DNA from: a virus
Direction: 5' to 3' (one strand)
IMG/VR virus record: IMGVR_UViG_3300036782_000028
Location: 1 to 35,686 of that record
Length of the DNA stretch: 35,686 nucleotides
The notes below the pieces were generated by a model. That model saw only the letters and a list, made by a program, of their open reading frames with translations. It was not told the origin of the DNA and made no database searches. Made by a program: the position numbers and the translations under genes. Of the stretch, positions 23,769-31,801 are shown piece by piece (the stretch's first letter is position 1; each line of letters starts with the position of its first letter).

Positions 23769-24011
23769 TTAGGTCAGTGTGATACCGTGGGCAAACTTCA
23801 TGTAAATGTGTTGTCCATATTCTCCTTCGTCCTTTATCCTCCAGGCCGCTTGATACATTCGAATATAGTTAACCGCCTGATTTGGCGACCAATCATGCCC
23901 TAACTCTCGAAGTTCTCGCAGAAAATCTACAACCGCGACAGTTTGCGCACCTTTCGGCGTTCTTTTGATCGCTTTGATAAAAGCATGCTGTACATCAGCC
24001 CTGCGTGGCAT
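23769..24011 (-). CDS. Small SOS-regulated protein of unknown function
   Basis: I do not recognise this 80-residue protein. It is basic at the N-terminus (MPRRADVQHAFIKAIKRTPKG) and continues with VVDFLRELRELGHDWSPNQAVNYIRMYQ, a helical segment, then ends IYMKFAHGITLT. No enzyme motif, membrane segment or cysteine is present. What makes it stand out is its promoter: a LexA box overlaps it eight bases before the ATG. In phage 186 the last gene before cos, tum, is LexA-controlled and encodes an antirepressor; this gene sits in the same position. An antirepressor role is an inference from place and regulation only. A terminator lies downstream at 23610-23644. Confidence 0.75.
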   Translation of the reverse strand: MPRRADVQHAFIKAIKRTPKGAQTVAVVDFLRELRELGHDWSPNQAVNYIRMYQAAWRIKDEGEYGQHIYMKFAHGITLT

Positions 24012-24018
24012 AGTGTCA

Positions 24019-24077
24019 CCTCAATAATTACTGTATATAATCACAGTAATTATTGAGGGCATAGCATTGGATGTCAA
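24019..24077 (-). promoter_or_regulatory. LexA-box promoter of the 80-aa gene
   Basis: TACTGTATATAATCACAGTA (24030-24049) fits the enterobacterial SOS box (CTGT-N8-ACAG with an AT-rich centre). It is nested in a larger perfect inverted repeat with 16-bp arms, 24019-24034 and 24043-24058. On the minus strand TTGACA (24077-24072) and AATAAT (24054-24049) form a promoter with a 17-bp spacer, and the box covers its start point. Bound LexA would therefore block transcription until DNA damage. Confidence 0.88.
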
Positions 24078-24132
24078 TGATGATGGGGGGCGAAGAACTT
24101 TCGATGTGGCTATGTAATTAAAAAGAAATAGA

Positions 24133-24477
24133 TTATAACGTCGACAGCATCAGCTTTTTATAGCCTGACGTTTGCCAGCAAGTAGCATCCCCCTGCATAC
24201 AGCAGCCACCCGGATCACCTGGTAGCGTGTCGCCACACTTCCCGCAACTGCTTTTGCGCAGCTCTACCAACTGTTTATGCAGTAATTTATTGTCTTGGCG
24301 GATGAGGCCGAGCAAGTATTCCGTTACCTCATAAGGCTCCCTGGCTATTCTGCGCTGTTCACAGCCCTCTAAAATCATGGCCATTTCTTGGCTATCAACG
24401 CGCAAAGTGATCGTCGTAATGCCTTGCTCTTTATCGCGCTGGCGCTGGATGCGTTTACGTTCTGCTGATGTGGTCAT
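24133..24477 (-). CDS. Unknown protein with C-terminal cysteine cluster
   Basis: This 114-residue protein follows gene A directly. The N-terminal third is basic (SAERKRIQRQRDKEQG), followed by ITTITLRVDSQEMAMILEGCEQRR, which resembles the strand-helix start of ribbon-helix-helix proteins. The C-terminal part has cysteines at 78, 81, 92, 93 and 100 (CGKCGDTLPGDPGGCC), which could bind zinc. It is in the position of P2 orf91, but I cannot claim homology. It is probably a small DNA-binding early protein. Confidence 0.7.
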   Translation of the reverse strand: MTTSAERKRIQRQRDKEQGITTITLRVDSQEMAMILEGCEQRRIAREPYEVTEYLLGLIRQDNKLLHKQLVELRKSSCGKCGDTLPGDPGGCCMQGDATCWQTSGYKKLMLSTL

Positions 24478-24478
24478 G

Positions 24479-27001
24479 CTATTCCTCCGATTTCTGTTTT
24501 ATTGCTTCTTTTCTCAGGTGTTCGCCAACAAGGCGTGTTTGTTCTGGTATCTGCTGATGCCATAGCGCGGTGATCCGGGTCAGTGCGGTGGTTGTTGCCG
24601 GCATGGTTTGCCGATAGAGACAACCGTCGGCCCGTGCCCGGTAGCGCTGCCCGTCGATAGTGACCGTTGCACCCCTGGCTACCGATTTCAAAATGCAGGC
24701 ATCCAGACTGAAACCGATGGACTCGGCGAAGTTGCCGATCTGGCGTTCCAGCTTGCTGAGTGGTCGCTTGATTGTGTTAATGCCAGCACTGGCCGTGGAT
24801 GGCCGGTGATTTTCACCCTCCTGGCCATCATCCAAACTGAAATAAGCCAGGGCACGTTGCTCTTGTTCGTGGCGCACCTGTTCCCGCCACCGCTTATTGC
24901 TGGCCGGATCTGGCAGTACCGACCTTATTGGTGGCAGATTTAGCCCCTCGTCTGGCAATGCGAAGCCCTCGGCGACAGCCATAAATGGATTTTTTATAGG
25001 TTCAGGCGGTGCGCTGCGAATTCTCCGGAGCATCAACCGCCGTTCCTTGTCGGTTAGTCGCTCAAAATCGAGGTTTTCAGGCGGTGGGGGTGACTCCTTA
25101 ACCTGTTTGGTTTTTAACCTTTCAGTCGACACCGTACAGTTATTGACAGAACTCCGAGAGGGCGCAGGCGCGCCCTTAAGGTCAACAGCCAGGTCAACGG
25201 CACGGGCCGGAACAAACTTCCATTCCTTCGTGCGGGTGATGATCGGCGTGTCGATACCGACCGGCGGGGAAAAGACTCCCCGAATTCGGATCACATCTTC
25301 GCCATAGTCGTTGGTGGTTTCTGCCGGCTCATAATAGGTGCGGACAATCAGATCATCACGGCGGACGAACGGGCCGCCCTGGGCGTTGACGTATTCAGCC
25401 CAGCGGCCATAGTCGGCAGCATCATGCACGGCGGCAAAGTCGACGCTAAGGCCAACGGCAGTTTCATGATCTGACATCTTGCGCAATTCACGGAAAACCG
25501 TCACCGGTGCGCCGCCAATAAACTGAAACTGACGAATGCGCCAGCGGGCTGCCCAAGCGGATACCGCTGGGGCGACCTCTTTCAACTCTTTTCCGCTGTC
25601 GTCGTCCAGTTCGCCATCAAGCGCGTATCCGTCGATGTTCTTTGATATGTATTTAGCGATGTAACCGGTGGCACTGCCTTTTTCTGGATCAATGGCCTCG
25701 GCGTGAAAACGGGCTTTTCTTGACCGCTCGCTATACAGTTCGTCGGTATCTTCCGCGATGGCATAGGCGCGCAGGATGTCGCGCACCTTGCTGACTTCTT
25801 CCGGGCGCATAAATAACAGCATGTGCCAATGCGGTGTGCCATCGCCATGCGGCTCGGCTACCCGGATCCCGAAAATGCGGATTTTTTTGCGATGCAGTTT
25901 GGCGCGAGCGCGCTCCCATACATTGCGCAGATATCGCTGAGTTTCGTCCGGGCTGGCCCCACACCATTTGCGATTGCGGTGGCCATGTCTATTGGTGGCA
26001 TGGAAACGGGAAGGGGCCGTGATGGTGTAAAACTCACCAACGAACCCCATTTCATTACAAATATCCTCAAAACCACGAATGCGGTTCATCAATTCGCAAC
26101 GACGAATGGCCGGATTTGCGACGCTGTGATCGTACTTGTCGATCAGAGAAAAGCGGTTGCCTTCTTCGTCTTCCAGCTCCATCGATTTTAAAAACTCACG
26201 GGTGCGGCGCTTCTGCTCCCGCCAGTCGCTGACGGTTGGCCGACTGGCGTAGGGGGTGGCTTTTTTGCTGACGTGACCAATGGCAATATGCAAGTGCTCT
26301 TTCCAGCGGTCGGCATGACGTCGCAAACGGCGCAGCCACCAACCCTCTGACATCATGCGCATGACTGCCGGTGCAGTATTTTCAACGGTCATGTTCCAGG
26401 GGGCTACCTGATAGGTTTCCCACAGTGGCGGCGTTTGCTTAAACCGGCGGGTGAGTGCGGCGGCCCCTTTATATAGCGCCATGACGTTCAATAATTCAGA
26501 AGGCCGGCCAATCTCTTCATCGACTACGCTCAATTCTTGCTTGATGACATCGGCGATATCTTTCGCCAGCAGTTCAATATCAGATCGCCCTGCGTCCGGT
26601 AGACGATTAAATCGGTGGCATAGGGCGGCATCGCTATTGTTATCGGAAACGCGGTATTTCTCACTGACGAGATCAAGCCGTGGCAATACACGCTCAACAA
26701 AGTTTTTGGTTAAGTATGTATTGCCCCGGCGGATGCCCTGGGATTCTTCCAGCTTATTGATGTGGTAACGCACATCGCGTTGGATAAGCTGCGGCTGTTG
26801 TTCTAACAGATGATGAGCGCGCAGGGTAGCGGCGATCTGTTCTTCGCTCTGGCTATCTATTTCGGATGGGCGGTTGAGCGATGGGTCGATCTCCGGGCGT
26901 GGCGCATTCCAAGAGTATGCCCATTCAAAAGCAGGTGCGCCGCTGCCAGGATATGGCGGCGGCGGGGTTGGTGCGTGGCGTCCGCTAGGCTTTGTTGTCA
27001 C
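24479..27001 (-). CDS. A: Rolling-circle replication initiator gpA
   Basis: This 840-residue protein is the P2 gpA homologue (761), the endonuclease that nicks the origin in cis to start rolling-circle replication. The HUH motif is HWH at 391-393 (GDGTPHWHMLLFM). The active tyrosines are Tyr447 and Tyr451 in GYIAKYISKNIDG, matching the P2 pair 450 and 454. The N-terminal 60 residues are proline-rich and extra relative to P2, and the C-terminal 230 residues are variable. The candidate nick site lies within its own coding sequence at 25143-25163. Its start overlaps the stop of the preceding gene by four bases. Confidence 0.96.
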   Translation of the reverse strand: MTTKPSGRHAPTPPPPYPGSGAPAFEWAYSWNAPRPEIDPSLNRPSEIDSQSEEQIAATLRAHHLLEQQPQLIQRDVRYHINKLEESQGIRRGNTYLTKNFVERVLPRLDLVSEKYRVSDNNSDAALCHRFNRLPDAGRSDIELLAKDIADVIKQELSVVDEEIGRPSELLNVMALYKGAAALTRRFKQTPPLWETYQVAPWNMTVENTAPAVMRMMSEGWWLRRLRRHADRWKEHLHIAIGHVSKKATPYASRPTVSDWREQKRRTREFLKSMELEDEEGNRFSLIDKYDHSVANPAIRRCELMNRIRGFEDICNEMGFVGEFYTITAPSRFHATNRHGHRNRKWCGASPDETQRYLRNVWERARAKLHRKKIRIFGIRVAEPHGDGTPHWHMLLFMRPEEVSKVRDILRAYAIAEDTDELYSERSRKARFHAEAIDPEKGSATGYIAKYISKNIDGYALDGELDDDSGKELKEVAPAVSAWAARWRIRQFQFIGGAPVTVFRELRKMSDHETAVGLSVDFAAVHDAADYGRWAEYVNAQGGPFVRRDDLIVRTYYEPAETTNDYGEDVIRIRGVFSPPVGIDTPIITRTKEWKFVPARAVDLAVDLKGAPAPSRSSVNNCTVSTERLKTKQVKESPPPPENLDFERLTDKERRLMLRRIRSAPPEPIKNPFMAVAEGFALPDEGLNLPPIRSVLPDPASNKRWREQVRHEQEQRALAYFSLDDGQEGENHRPSTASAGINTIKRPLSKLERQIGNFAESIGFSLDACILKSVARGATVTIDGQRYRARADGCLYRQTMPATTTALTRITALWHQQIPEQTRLVGEHLRKEAIKQKSEE
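25143..25163 (-). other. Candidate replication origin (nick site) inside A
   Basis: Reading the minus strand, CCCTCTCGGAGTTCTGTCAA resembles the P2 origin as I recall it (CGCCTCGGAGTCCTGTCAA), and it lies in the 3' third of A as in P2. A GC-rich palindromic stretch, GGGCGCAGGCGCGCCC (25160-25175), is adjacent. The nick position itself is not visible. Confidence 0.65.
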
Positions 27002-27516
27002 TCTGCCTTACCTGGCGGTAATTTCTGTATCCAGCCAGCGTTAACATCCTGATTTCGCGGAGGCGTCGCCGCACATTCAGTTCGGGCGGATTTACGATCT
27101 ATTCTGTCGATTTCCGCAATAATCATTGCAGCAGCACGCACAAGGTCAGAGCGACGATTCACATTTCCTGCCGGATTGAATGTTTCTAGCGGGAATGGCC
27201 AAAGGTTTTTAGCGCGCCGGCGGTAAGAGCCAACACAATTAAATCCCGCTCCAGATATTGCATATGCGGCACCGCCGAGCGCCAGAACGCCATCAATGTA
27301 GCCATCATCATGAGCATCATCCCGGCCTTGATCACGCTGGCGCTGGCGCTCTGAAATAACATCTCTGATGGCTTGGGTGCGCAGGCTCTCATTATCTTTG
27401 CCTGCCTTAAATGCGGCTTTTAAGTCGATACGTAGGCGGTCTGATGGTTCTCTGTTTTCTGATTCAAGCCATTGATCGAATGTTAAAGGCTGGCTCAGTT
27501 TTTTTGGGTTGCTCAT
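26998..27516 (-). CDS. Phage protein of a widespread unknown family
   Basis: This 172-residue protein has the pattern AIRDVISERQRQRDQGRDDAHDDGYIDGVLALGGAAYA, then LWPFPLETFNP and RRSDLVRAAAMIIAEIDRIDRK. That arrangement (an acidic GxL...AAxYA helix, a WP segment and a LVxAxAxIxAEIxRxDR helix) recurs in many tailed-phage early genes without a known role. It precedes A and overlaps it by four bases, and also overlaps the preceding gene by four, so it is co-translated in the early operon. Confidence 0.75.
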   Translation of the reverse strand: MSNPKKLSQPLTFDQWLESENREPSDRLRIDLKAAFKAGKDNESLRTQAIRDVISERQRQRDQGRDDAHDDGYIDGVLALGGAAYAISGAGFNCVGSYRRRAKNLWPFPLETFNPAGNVNRRSDLVRAAAMIIAEIDRIDRKSARTECAATPPRNQDVNAGWIQKLPPGKAE

Positions 27517-27866
27517 GGTTGAGGTTCCCCTTGGATCATCAGGAAAACGATCATCGCCGCACGCAGGGGCCGGTCAGCACAACTCGTAAACTCATGTCCA
27601 GTTGGTGCTTGTGCTCGGCACCATTCTTTGGTTGCGCTGCTTTCGAACGTGATATCAATTTTGTGCTTAACGACGATCTCCCAGGAATACGCTGGATTTT
27701 TGCAATACTCAGGCAGAATTGAGCGATAACTGTCCTTAGACTTGGCGATAAAGTTGTAAATGCCGTCGTATCCGTCAGCATATCCAACGCCTTGAAATTC
27801 GTATCCCTGCGCACGAGCAACAAGCTTATTGATTTCTAAATCACTGAACTGGTTATAGTCTGTCAT
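27513..27866 (-). CDS. NinX-like protein (DUF2591 type)
   Basis: This 117-residue protein resembles NinX/DUF2591 proteins of lambdoid phages: MTDYNQFSDLEINKLVARAQG at the start, PEYCKNPAYSWEIVVKHKIDI in the middle and RPLRAAMIVFLMIQGE at the end. Their function is not known. The ATG overlaps the stop of the previous gene. Confidence 0.8.
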   Translation of the reverse strand: MTDYNQFSDLEINKLVARAQGYEFQGVGYADGYDGIYNFIAKSKDSYRSILPEYCKNPAYSWEIVVKHKIDITFESSATKEWCRAQAPTGHEFTSCADRPLRAAMIVFLMIQGEPQP

Positions 27867-28258
27867 TACTCATCCCCCTCTACGGTGAAGCCCTGTTTTT
27901 TCAGCAGTGCGGCTTGTTCAATACGGTTGGCATTCCAGCCCTTTACATGGCCGGTGTCATAATCATCTTCCCCCGCCCATAGTGTCCGCTCATCGGTCAA
28001 CCGCACCGGCGTAGCCAGCCGCTTTTCTGCCCTGTCGATGCGTTCTCCTGCCATTTGCAGTGCCTGAACTGATTTATCGAGCAACGCCTGAAGGCGTTCG
28101 GCCCGCGCTTGTGATGCTTCCATGTCGGCAAGTAGGGTGGTGAGCAGCTTCTTCTCTGTCCATGCAAGATATTGCTGAACAGGCTCTAAATCGGCGGCGC
28201 CACAATCGACCAGCTCCTCTACGATTTCCCGCGCCAGTTTGTTCAGTTTCTTATTCAC
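27866..28258 (-). CDS. Coiled-coil Ead/Ea22-like phage protein
   Basis: This 130-residue protein has a heptad-rich middle (DMEASQARAERLQALLDKSVQALQMAGERIDRAEKRL) and ends VKGWNANRIEQAALLKKQGFTVEGDE, the ending of many Ea22-like phage early proteins. I chose GTG 28258, which overlaps the methyltransferase stop (GTGA) and has GGAG eight bases upstream. An ATG at 28333 would extend it deep into the methyltransferase gene. Function unknown. Confidence 0.75.
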   Translation of the reverse strand: MNKKLNKLAREIVEELVDCGAADLEPVQQYLAWTEKKLLTTLLADMEASQARAERLQALLDKSVQALQMAGERIDRAEKRLATPVRLTDERTLWAGEDDYDTGHVKGWNANRIEQAALLKKQGFTVEGDE

Positions 28259-29172
28259 GCTTGAGTCTCCAGAGCGGTGATAATTTCGTACATAGCTTTT
28301 GGCGGTACGGCGTTGCCAGCCATGTGAACGCAAAGCCTGTGCGATGGCGGTTTGATGTAGTCGTCAGGGAATGACATCGCGAGCATGTTTTCGTCTTTGT
28401 TCAACATGCGCATGCGATAACCGTCGACTATCGCCCACCGATCGCGGGTAGTGATTGTGCCGATGGGGCGGGAAAGAGAACGTCCGGTTTTGGTGTTGCC
28501 GTAATAGCTGAAAAGGAACCTTTCGCCGAACTCTGCGCGCCCATTCTTAACCCGCTCAAGTGTTGCAGCAGCACGGCCCGGCTTTTCGACGGGTTGCCAG
28601 GTGTTGGCGTCGAAGTCGATAATGGTGCTGGCTGGCACATGTGGCATTTTGGGGAGTTTCAGAAACAGCGGTTTTTTGCTGCGAGTGGCGATGATGAACA
28701 GCCGCACGCGGTTTTGAGGAACGCCGAGATCAGCACAATCAACGATGTGCGGAGCGAGAGAATACCCCAACGCCTGCATTGCCGCTTCCCATGCGGGGTA
28801 AAGCTCCCATCGAAGGAACTCCGGCACGTTCTCGACGATGATTTTCGGCATTTTGTGGTATTCCGCAGCGGAAACCACCGCCCATGCAGTGGATCGGCTG
28901 GCGTCATGCTGTGCATTTCCCGCTTTCTTTCCGCGCGCCTTGCTATGGCCTTGGCAGCATGGTGAGGCCATCATCAGATCATGCTTAGGCATTAGCGACC
29001 AATCTGCCTGGTGTAAGTCCTGGCAAACGTGGATAGCGCCGGGGTGATTCTTTTCATGGGCTTCGACAGCGGCTGGCCAATGATTGCCAGCCCAAACCAC
29101 GTCTGCACCCGCCATTTTTGCACCAGTGGATGAACCGCCCAAACCGGCAAAGAGGTCGCTCACTTTCAGCAT
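28255..29172 (-). CDS. Orphan C5-cytosine DNA methyltransferase
   Basis: This 305-residue enzyme has motif I (DLFAGLGGSS, 6-15), motif IV ASPCCQGHS with the probable catalytic Cys73, motif VI ENVPEFL (114-120), motif VIII QNRVRLFIIA (153-162) and motif X GNAVPP near the end. The canonical PPCQ is here PCCQ. The target-recognition region is short. No restriction endonuclease gene is adjacent, so it probably protects phage DNA against host restriction. It overlaps the genes on either side by four and seven bases. Confidence 0.93.
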   Translation of the reverse strand: MLKVSDLFAGLGGSSTGAKMAGADVVWAGNHWPAAVEAHEKNHPGAIHVCQDLHQADWSLMPKHDLMMASPCCQGHSKARGKKAGNAQHDASRSTAWAVVSAAEYHKMPKIIVENVPEFLRWELYPAWEAAMQALGYSLAPHIVDCADLGVPQNRVRLFIIATRSKKPLFLKLPKMPHVPASTIIDFDANTWQPVEKPGRAAATLERVKNGRAEFGERFLFSYYGNTKTGRSLSRPIGTITTRDRWAIVDGYRMRMLNKDENMLAMSFPDDYIKPPSHRLCVHMAGNAVPPKAMYEIITALETQA

Positions 29173-29435
29173 TTGAATGGCCCTTGCTCAATGCTTAACA
29201 TGACGTAACCCGGTTTCCACGGATACATGTCGGTGATATGGGTGATACGAACCCAAACATGCTGACCAGAAAAACCCTCCAGCCCGTCGCAGTCTTTCAA
29301 CCAGCCGTGTTCGTATAAGCACAACAGATCGCCTACTGCGTATTCCCTATCGTTGATACGGAACTCTGCCTTCTTTTCGCCACTAACTACCGCCGCGAAG
29401 TATTCAGGCAGGATCTTGAGGTCATGCTTATTCAT
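29166..29435 (-). CDS. DUF3850 (ASCH/PUA-like) protein
   Basis: This 89-residue protein starts MNKHDLKILPEYFAAVVSGEKKAEFRINDREYAVGDLLCLYEH, the signature of DUF3850, a small ASCH-like fold proposed to bind RNA or modified nucleotides. It ends PGYVMLSIEQGPFKC. I chose ATG 29435, which overlaps the preceding stop and aligns with the family. Being next to two methyltransferases, a link to modified bases is conceivable but unproven. Confidence 0.85.
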   Translation of the reverse strand: MNKHDLKILPEYFAAVVSGEKKAEFRINDREYAVGDLLCLYEHGWLKDCDGLEGFSGQHVWVRITHITDMYPWKPGYVMLSIEQGPFKC

Positions 29436-29752
29436 GCGATTACACCCATGATGAATTTGCCGTGCAGTTGGTTCAGGCAGCGCATAGTGCGAAAACGTGG
29501 GCGATATTGCAGACGTTTGGGGACGCATTGACCATTCACTTCATACAAATGGCCGTAGCTGTACCAGCGATTGCTAACCCATACGTCGTAGCCCTGTCCA
29601 TGCAGGGAAAAAGTTACGCAATGTCGACTTGCTGAAATCACCTTCCCTTCATCCATAAGCTTGATCAGCTGTGCGTCCCAATCAGCGTTAAATGGCTCTT
29701 GGTACATGGAAAACAGGGTGTTACCGATATGCCTCAAATAATCATTAAACAT
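29432..29752 (-). CDS. Hypothetical early protein (106 aa)
   Basis: I do not recognise this protein. It begins MFNDYLRHIGNTLFSMYQEPFNADWDAQLIKLMDEGKVIS and has many aromatic residues (YDVWVSNRWYSYGHLYEVNG) and a basic segment (PKRLQYRPRFRTMR). ATG 29752 overlaps the end of dam and has GGGGCGG upstream. No catalytic motif is visible. It lies between dam and the DUF3850 gene in an unbroken run of overlapping genes. Confidence 0.7.
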   Translation of the reverse strand: MFNDYLRHIGNTLFSMYQEPFNADWDAQLIKLMDEGKVISASRHCVTFSLHGQGYDVWVSNRWYSYGHLYEVNGQCVPKRLQYRPRFRTMRCLNQLHGKFIMGVIA

Positions 29753-30566
29753 TTGCCGCCCCCATAGTTGCGATGATCTCACCGGCGCGCGTGCGGCCAG
29801 CGGCATTGGCGCTGACTGATCGGCGGGCGGTGGTGGTGGTGATATTGAAATCGGAGTAAAGCGCCAGCGCGGCGGCTGTTTCGCTATTTGATGCCACAAC
29901 GTGGCGACCACGACGGGCGGCGATACGCAGCATACGGGCCAGCTTTCGCTGTTGCTCGCTGGTAAAACCGTCGGTGTGGTAACTTGTGAAATTGGCGGAT
30001 TTGGATGCAGGGATGTACGGCGGATCGCAGTAAATCACATCGCCAGCCTGCGCCATCCGGATCGATTCCTGGAATGTGCAGCACAGGAAAATAGCCTTTT
30101 TGGCCTGTGCTTTCTCAGCAAATGAATGGATCTCGTCTTCGGGAAAATATGGTGCTTTTCGATGACCGAACGGCACATTGAAATCGCCGCTGAGGTTATA
30201 GCGGCAAACGCCGTTATAACCGTGACGATTCAAGTAAAGGAACTGCGCCGCGCGATACAGAAAGTTGCTGTCACAACGCAGGTTAAAATCAGCACGGACT
30301 GCGTAATAACCAACTTCGTCGGCCTGTTGTTTAAACAGATTGCGAGCCTCCCTAATCAGTGCGGCAGGCTGGTTTTTAGCGACGTTATGGAAGTTGATCA
30401 GATCGCTGTTGATGTCACACAGCAGATAGCTGTCGTAATCGGTATTGAGGAATACCGCACCGGAGCCGACGAACGGCTCAACCAGGCGCTTACCCTCCGG
30501 CAGATGCTGCCGCAGTGTGTCGATGATGCTGGCTTTGCTGCCGAGCCATTTCAGCGCGGGCCTCAT
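29745..30566 (-). CDS. dam: DNA adenine methyltransferase (Dam-like)
   Basis: This 273-residue enzyme transfers methyl groups to adenine N6. Family motifs are KWLGSK at 6-11, the SAM-binding PFVGSGAVF (31-39) with CDINSDLINFH, the conserved LNRHGYNGVCRYN, and the catalytic DPPY at 181-184. These are the features of the GATC-specific Dam family. It overlaps the exonuclease gene by four bases. A phage Dam can mark its own DNA against host restriction or alter the timing of methylation-sensitive promoters. Confidence 0.95.
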   Translation of the reverse strand: MRPALKWLGSKASIIDTLRQHLPEGKRLVEPFVGSGAVFLNTDYDSYLLCDINSDLINFHNVAKNQPAALIREARNLFKQQADEVGYYAVRADFNLRCDSNFLYRAAQFLYLNRHGYNGVCRYNLSGDFNVPFGHRKAPYFPEDEIHSFAEKAQAKKAIFLCCTFQESIRMAQAGDVIYCDPPYIPASKSANFTSYHTDGFTSEQQRKLARMLRIAARRGRHVVASNSETAAALALYSDFNITTTTARRSVSANAAGRTRAGEIIATMGAANV

Positions 30567-31420
30567 GCGTCACCTGCTTTCGATGAAATGTCAGCAACGG
30601 TGAAACCTGCCAGCTCCTTACCTTCGTACACTGCCGCAATGACATCAGGGAAAATCAAGGCATTAATGATTCCGATCAGGCCGACGATATAAGCGCCATT
30701 TGGGCGCTGGCCAACGGTAGCCGTAGTTTTCCCGGCGAATAACTCAGAGCATTCAACGCGATGATCGACCAGCGCGGTGATGGCGTCGGCGTCGGCCTTA
30801 AATAATTGTTGAAGAGTATCGACAGCTTTCTGTGCACTCAGATCTTGCGGTGCAAATTTTCTGCCGCCAGTAACCATTGAGACAAGCACGCCGAGAGTGG
30901 TCAAACAATCTGAAAGGGCGCGGTGCGGCGTTCCTTCGATAATTACGCCTTGCTGTTCAGCGGCGGCTGTCAGCTTTTGCCACTTGTATCCGACGCGCTC
31001 GCTCTTCTGGCCGTAGAATTTTGCGTAGACCAACATGGCGCATTCAAATGTTGGGCCGACCTTAATGCTGCTATCGGTTTTTACATTCCAGACAGCATCC
31101 GTCTGCTTAAGCAGGCGCTTATCGTACCAGGCGTTATAAGTGACTACTGTTTTGTCATCAGTTACCTGATCTACCAATTTTTGCACCTCCGGCCATGTTG
31201 GCGCTTGCTCCACCATGTCATTCGTGATGCCGTGTATTGCAGTCGCTTCGGCTGGGATAGAAATTGATGGTTTCACCAGTGTGTTGATCAGTGGCTTGCC
31301 AGTGGTATCAATGATGGTGATTTCCACGATCTCGGCGTCTTCGCCAAGTCCGGTGGTTTCGGTGTCCAGAATCAAACAGTCATTATCCAACCACTGCTGT
31401 ACTTGTTGTTGTGGTGTCAT
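30563..31420 (-). CDS. DnaQ-like 3'-5' exonuclease (DEDDh)
   Basis: This 285-residue protein has the three exonuclease motifs of the proofreading family: LDTETTG with Asp19 and Glu21, YNAWYDKRLL with Asp100, and HRALSDC with His166 and Asp171. The His in motif III makes it DEDDh. The C-terminal 90 residues have no recognised domain. It may process phage or host DNA or RNA during replication. It lies in the early operon between the DksA-like gene and dam. Confidence 0.92.
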   Translation of the reverse strand: MTPQQQVQQWLDNDCLILDTETTGLGEDAEIVEITIIDTTGKPLINTLVKPSISIPAEATAIHGITNDMVEQAPTWPEVQKLVDQVTDDKTVVTYNAWYDKRLLKQTDAVWNVKTDSSIKVGPTFECAMLVYAKFYGQKSERVGYKWQKLTAAAEQQGVIIEGTPHRALSDCLTTLGVLVSMVTGGRKFAPQDLSAQKAVDTLQQLFKADADAITALVDHRVECSELFAGKTTATVGQRPNGAYIVGLIGIINALIFPDVIAAVYEGKELAGFTVADISSKAGDA

Positions 31421-31423
31421 GGT

Positions 31424-31642
31424 TTACCCCTTCATGTGTCGTGATTTGGCTTCGCGATGTTCCTGGCAGTGCACGCAGGTAGTTACGCCATGTATCAGGC
31501 GGCGGCGCTGATCGGGGATGGAGGTACCGCATTCTTCGCAGTGGAATGCAGAAGGCCCGCAAGGCTGCGGGCGGGCGTTTTTGATTTGGGCGTCAAGGAT
31601 CAGCTGATGCCGTTCCTGTGCCATGTCGATTTGATCGGCCAT
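31424..31642 (-). CDS. TraR/DksA-type zinc-finger protein
   Basis: This 72-residue protein has the C4 zinc finger C35-X2-C38-X17-C56-X2-C59 (HCEECGTSIPDQRRRLIHGVTTCVHCQ) and a short N-terminal helix (MADQIDMAQERHQLILDAQ). It matches P2 Orf82 and F-plasmid TraR, which enter the RNA polymerase secondary channel and mimic DksA plus ppGpp. It probably shifts host transcription during the lytic cycle. Confidence 0.93.
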   Translation of the reverse strand: MADQIDMAQERHQLILDAQIKNARPQPCGPSAFHCEECGTSIPDQRRRLIHGVTTCVHCQEHREAKSRHMKG

Positions 31643-31651
31643 CTGGCGTCC

Positions 31652-31801
31652 TTAGTCGTAATTGCGTTCTTCTGGCTGCAAAAACTGCCGATTAAAAGCC
31701 CGGCAGAACTTGAAGTAACGGTATGCAAACAGACCGACCAGCCCGAAAGCTATGACGGCCCATACAGTGGCTAGGGCAAGTGCAACGGATAAACCCGTCA
31801 T
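31652..31801 (-). CDS. Small single-span membrane protein
   Basis: This 49-residue protein starts MTGLSVALALATVWAVIAFGLVGLFAYRYFKF, one clear membrane helix, followed by a basic and polar tail (CRAFNRQFLQPEERNYD). ATG 31801 overlaps the stop of the preceding gene, which fixes the start. Positive charges just after the helix predict an outside N-terminus and a cytoplasmic tail. Function unknown; a role in exclusion or lysis control is only a guess. Confidence 0.7.
   Translation of the reverse strand: MTGLSVALALATVWAVIAFGLVGLFAYRYFKFCRAFNRQFLQPEERNYD

Noticed and set aside
23555-23782. Plus-strand frame of 75 codons
   Set aside because: It also crosses the terminator and has low-complexity, cysteine- and tryptophan-rich content typical of chance frames.
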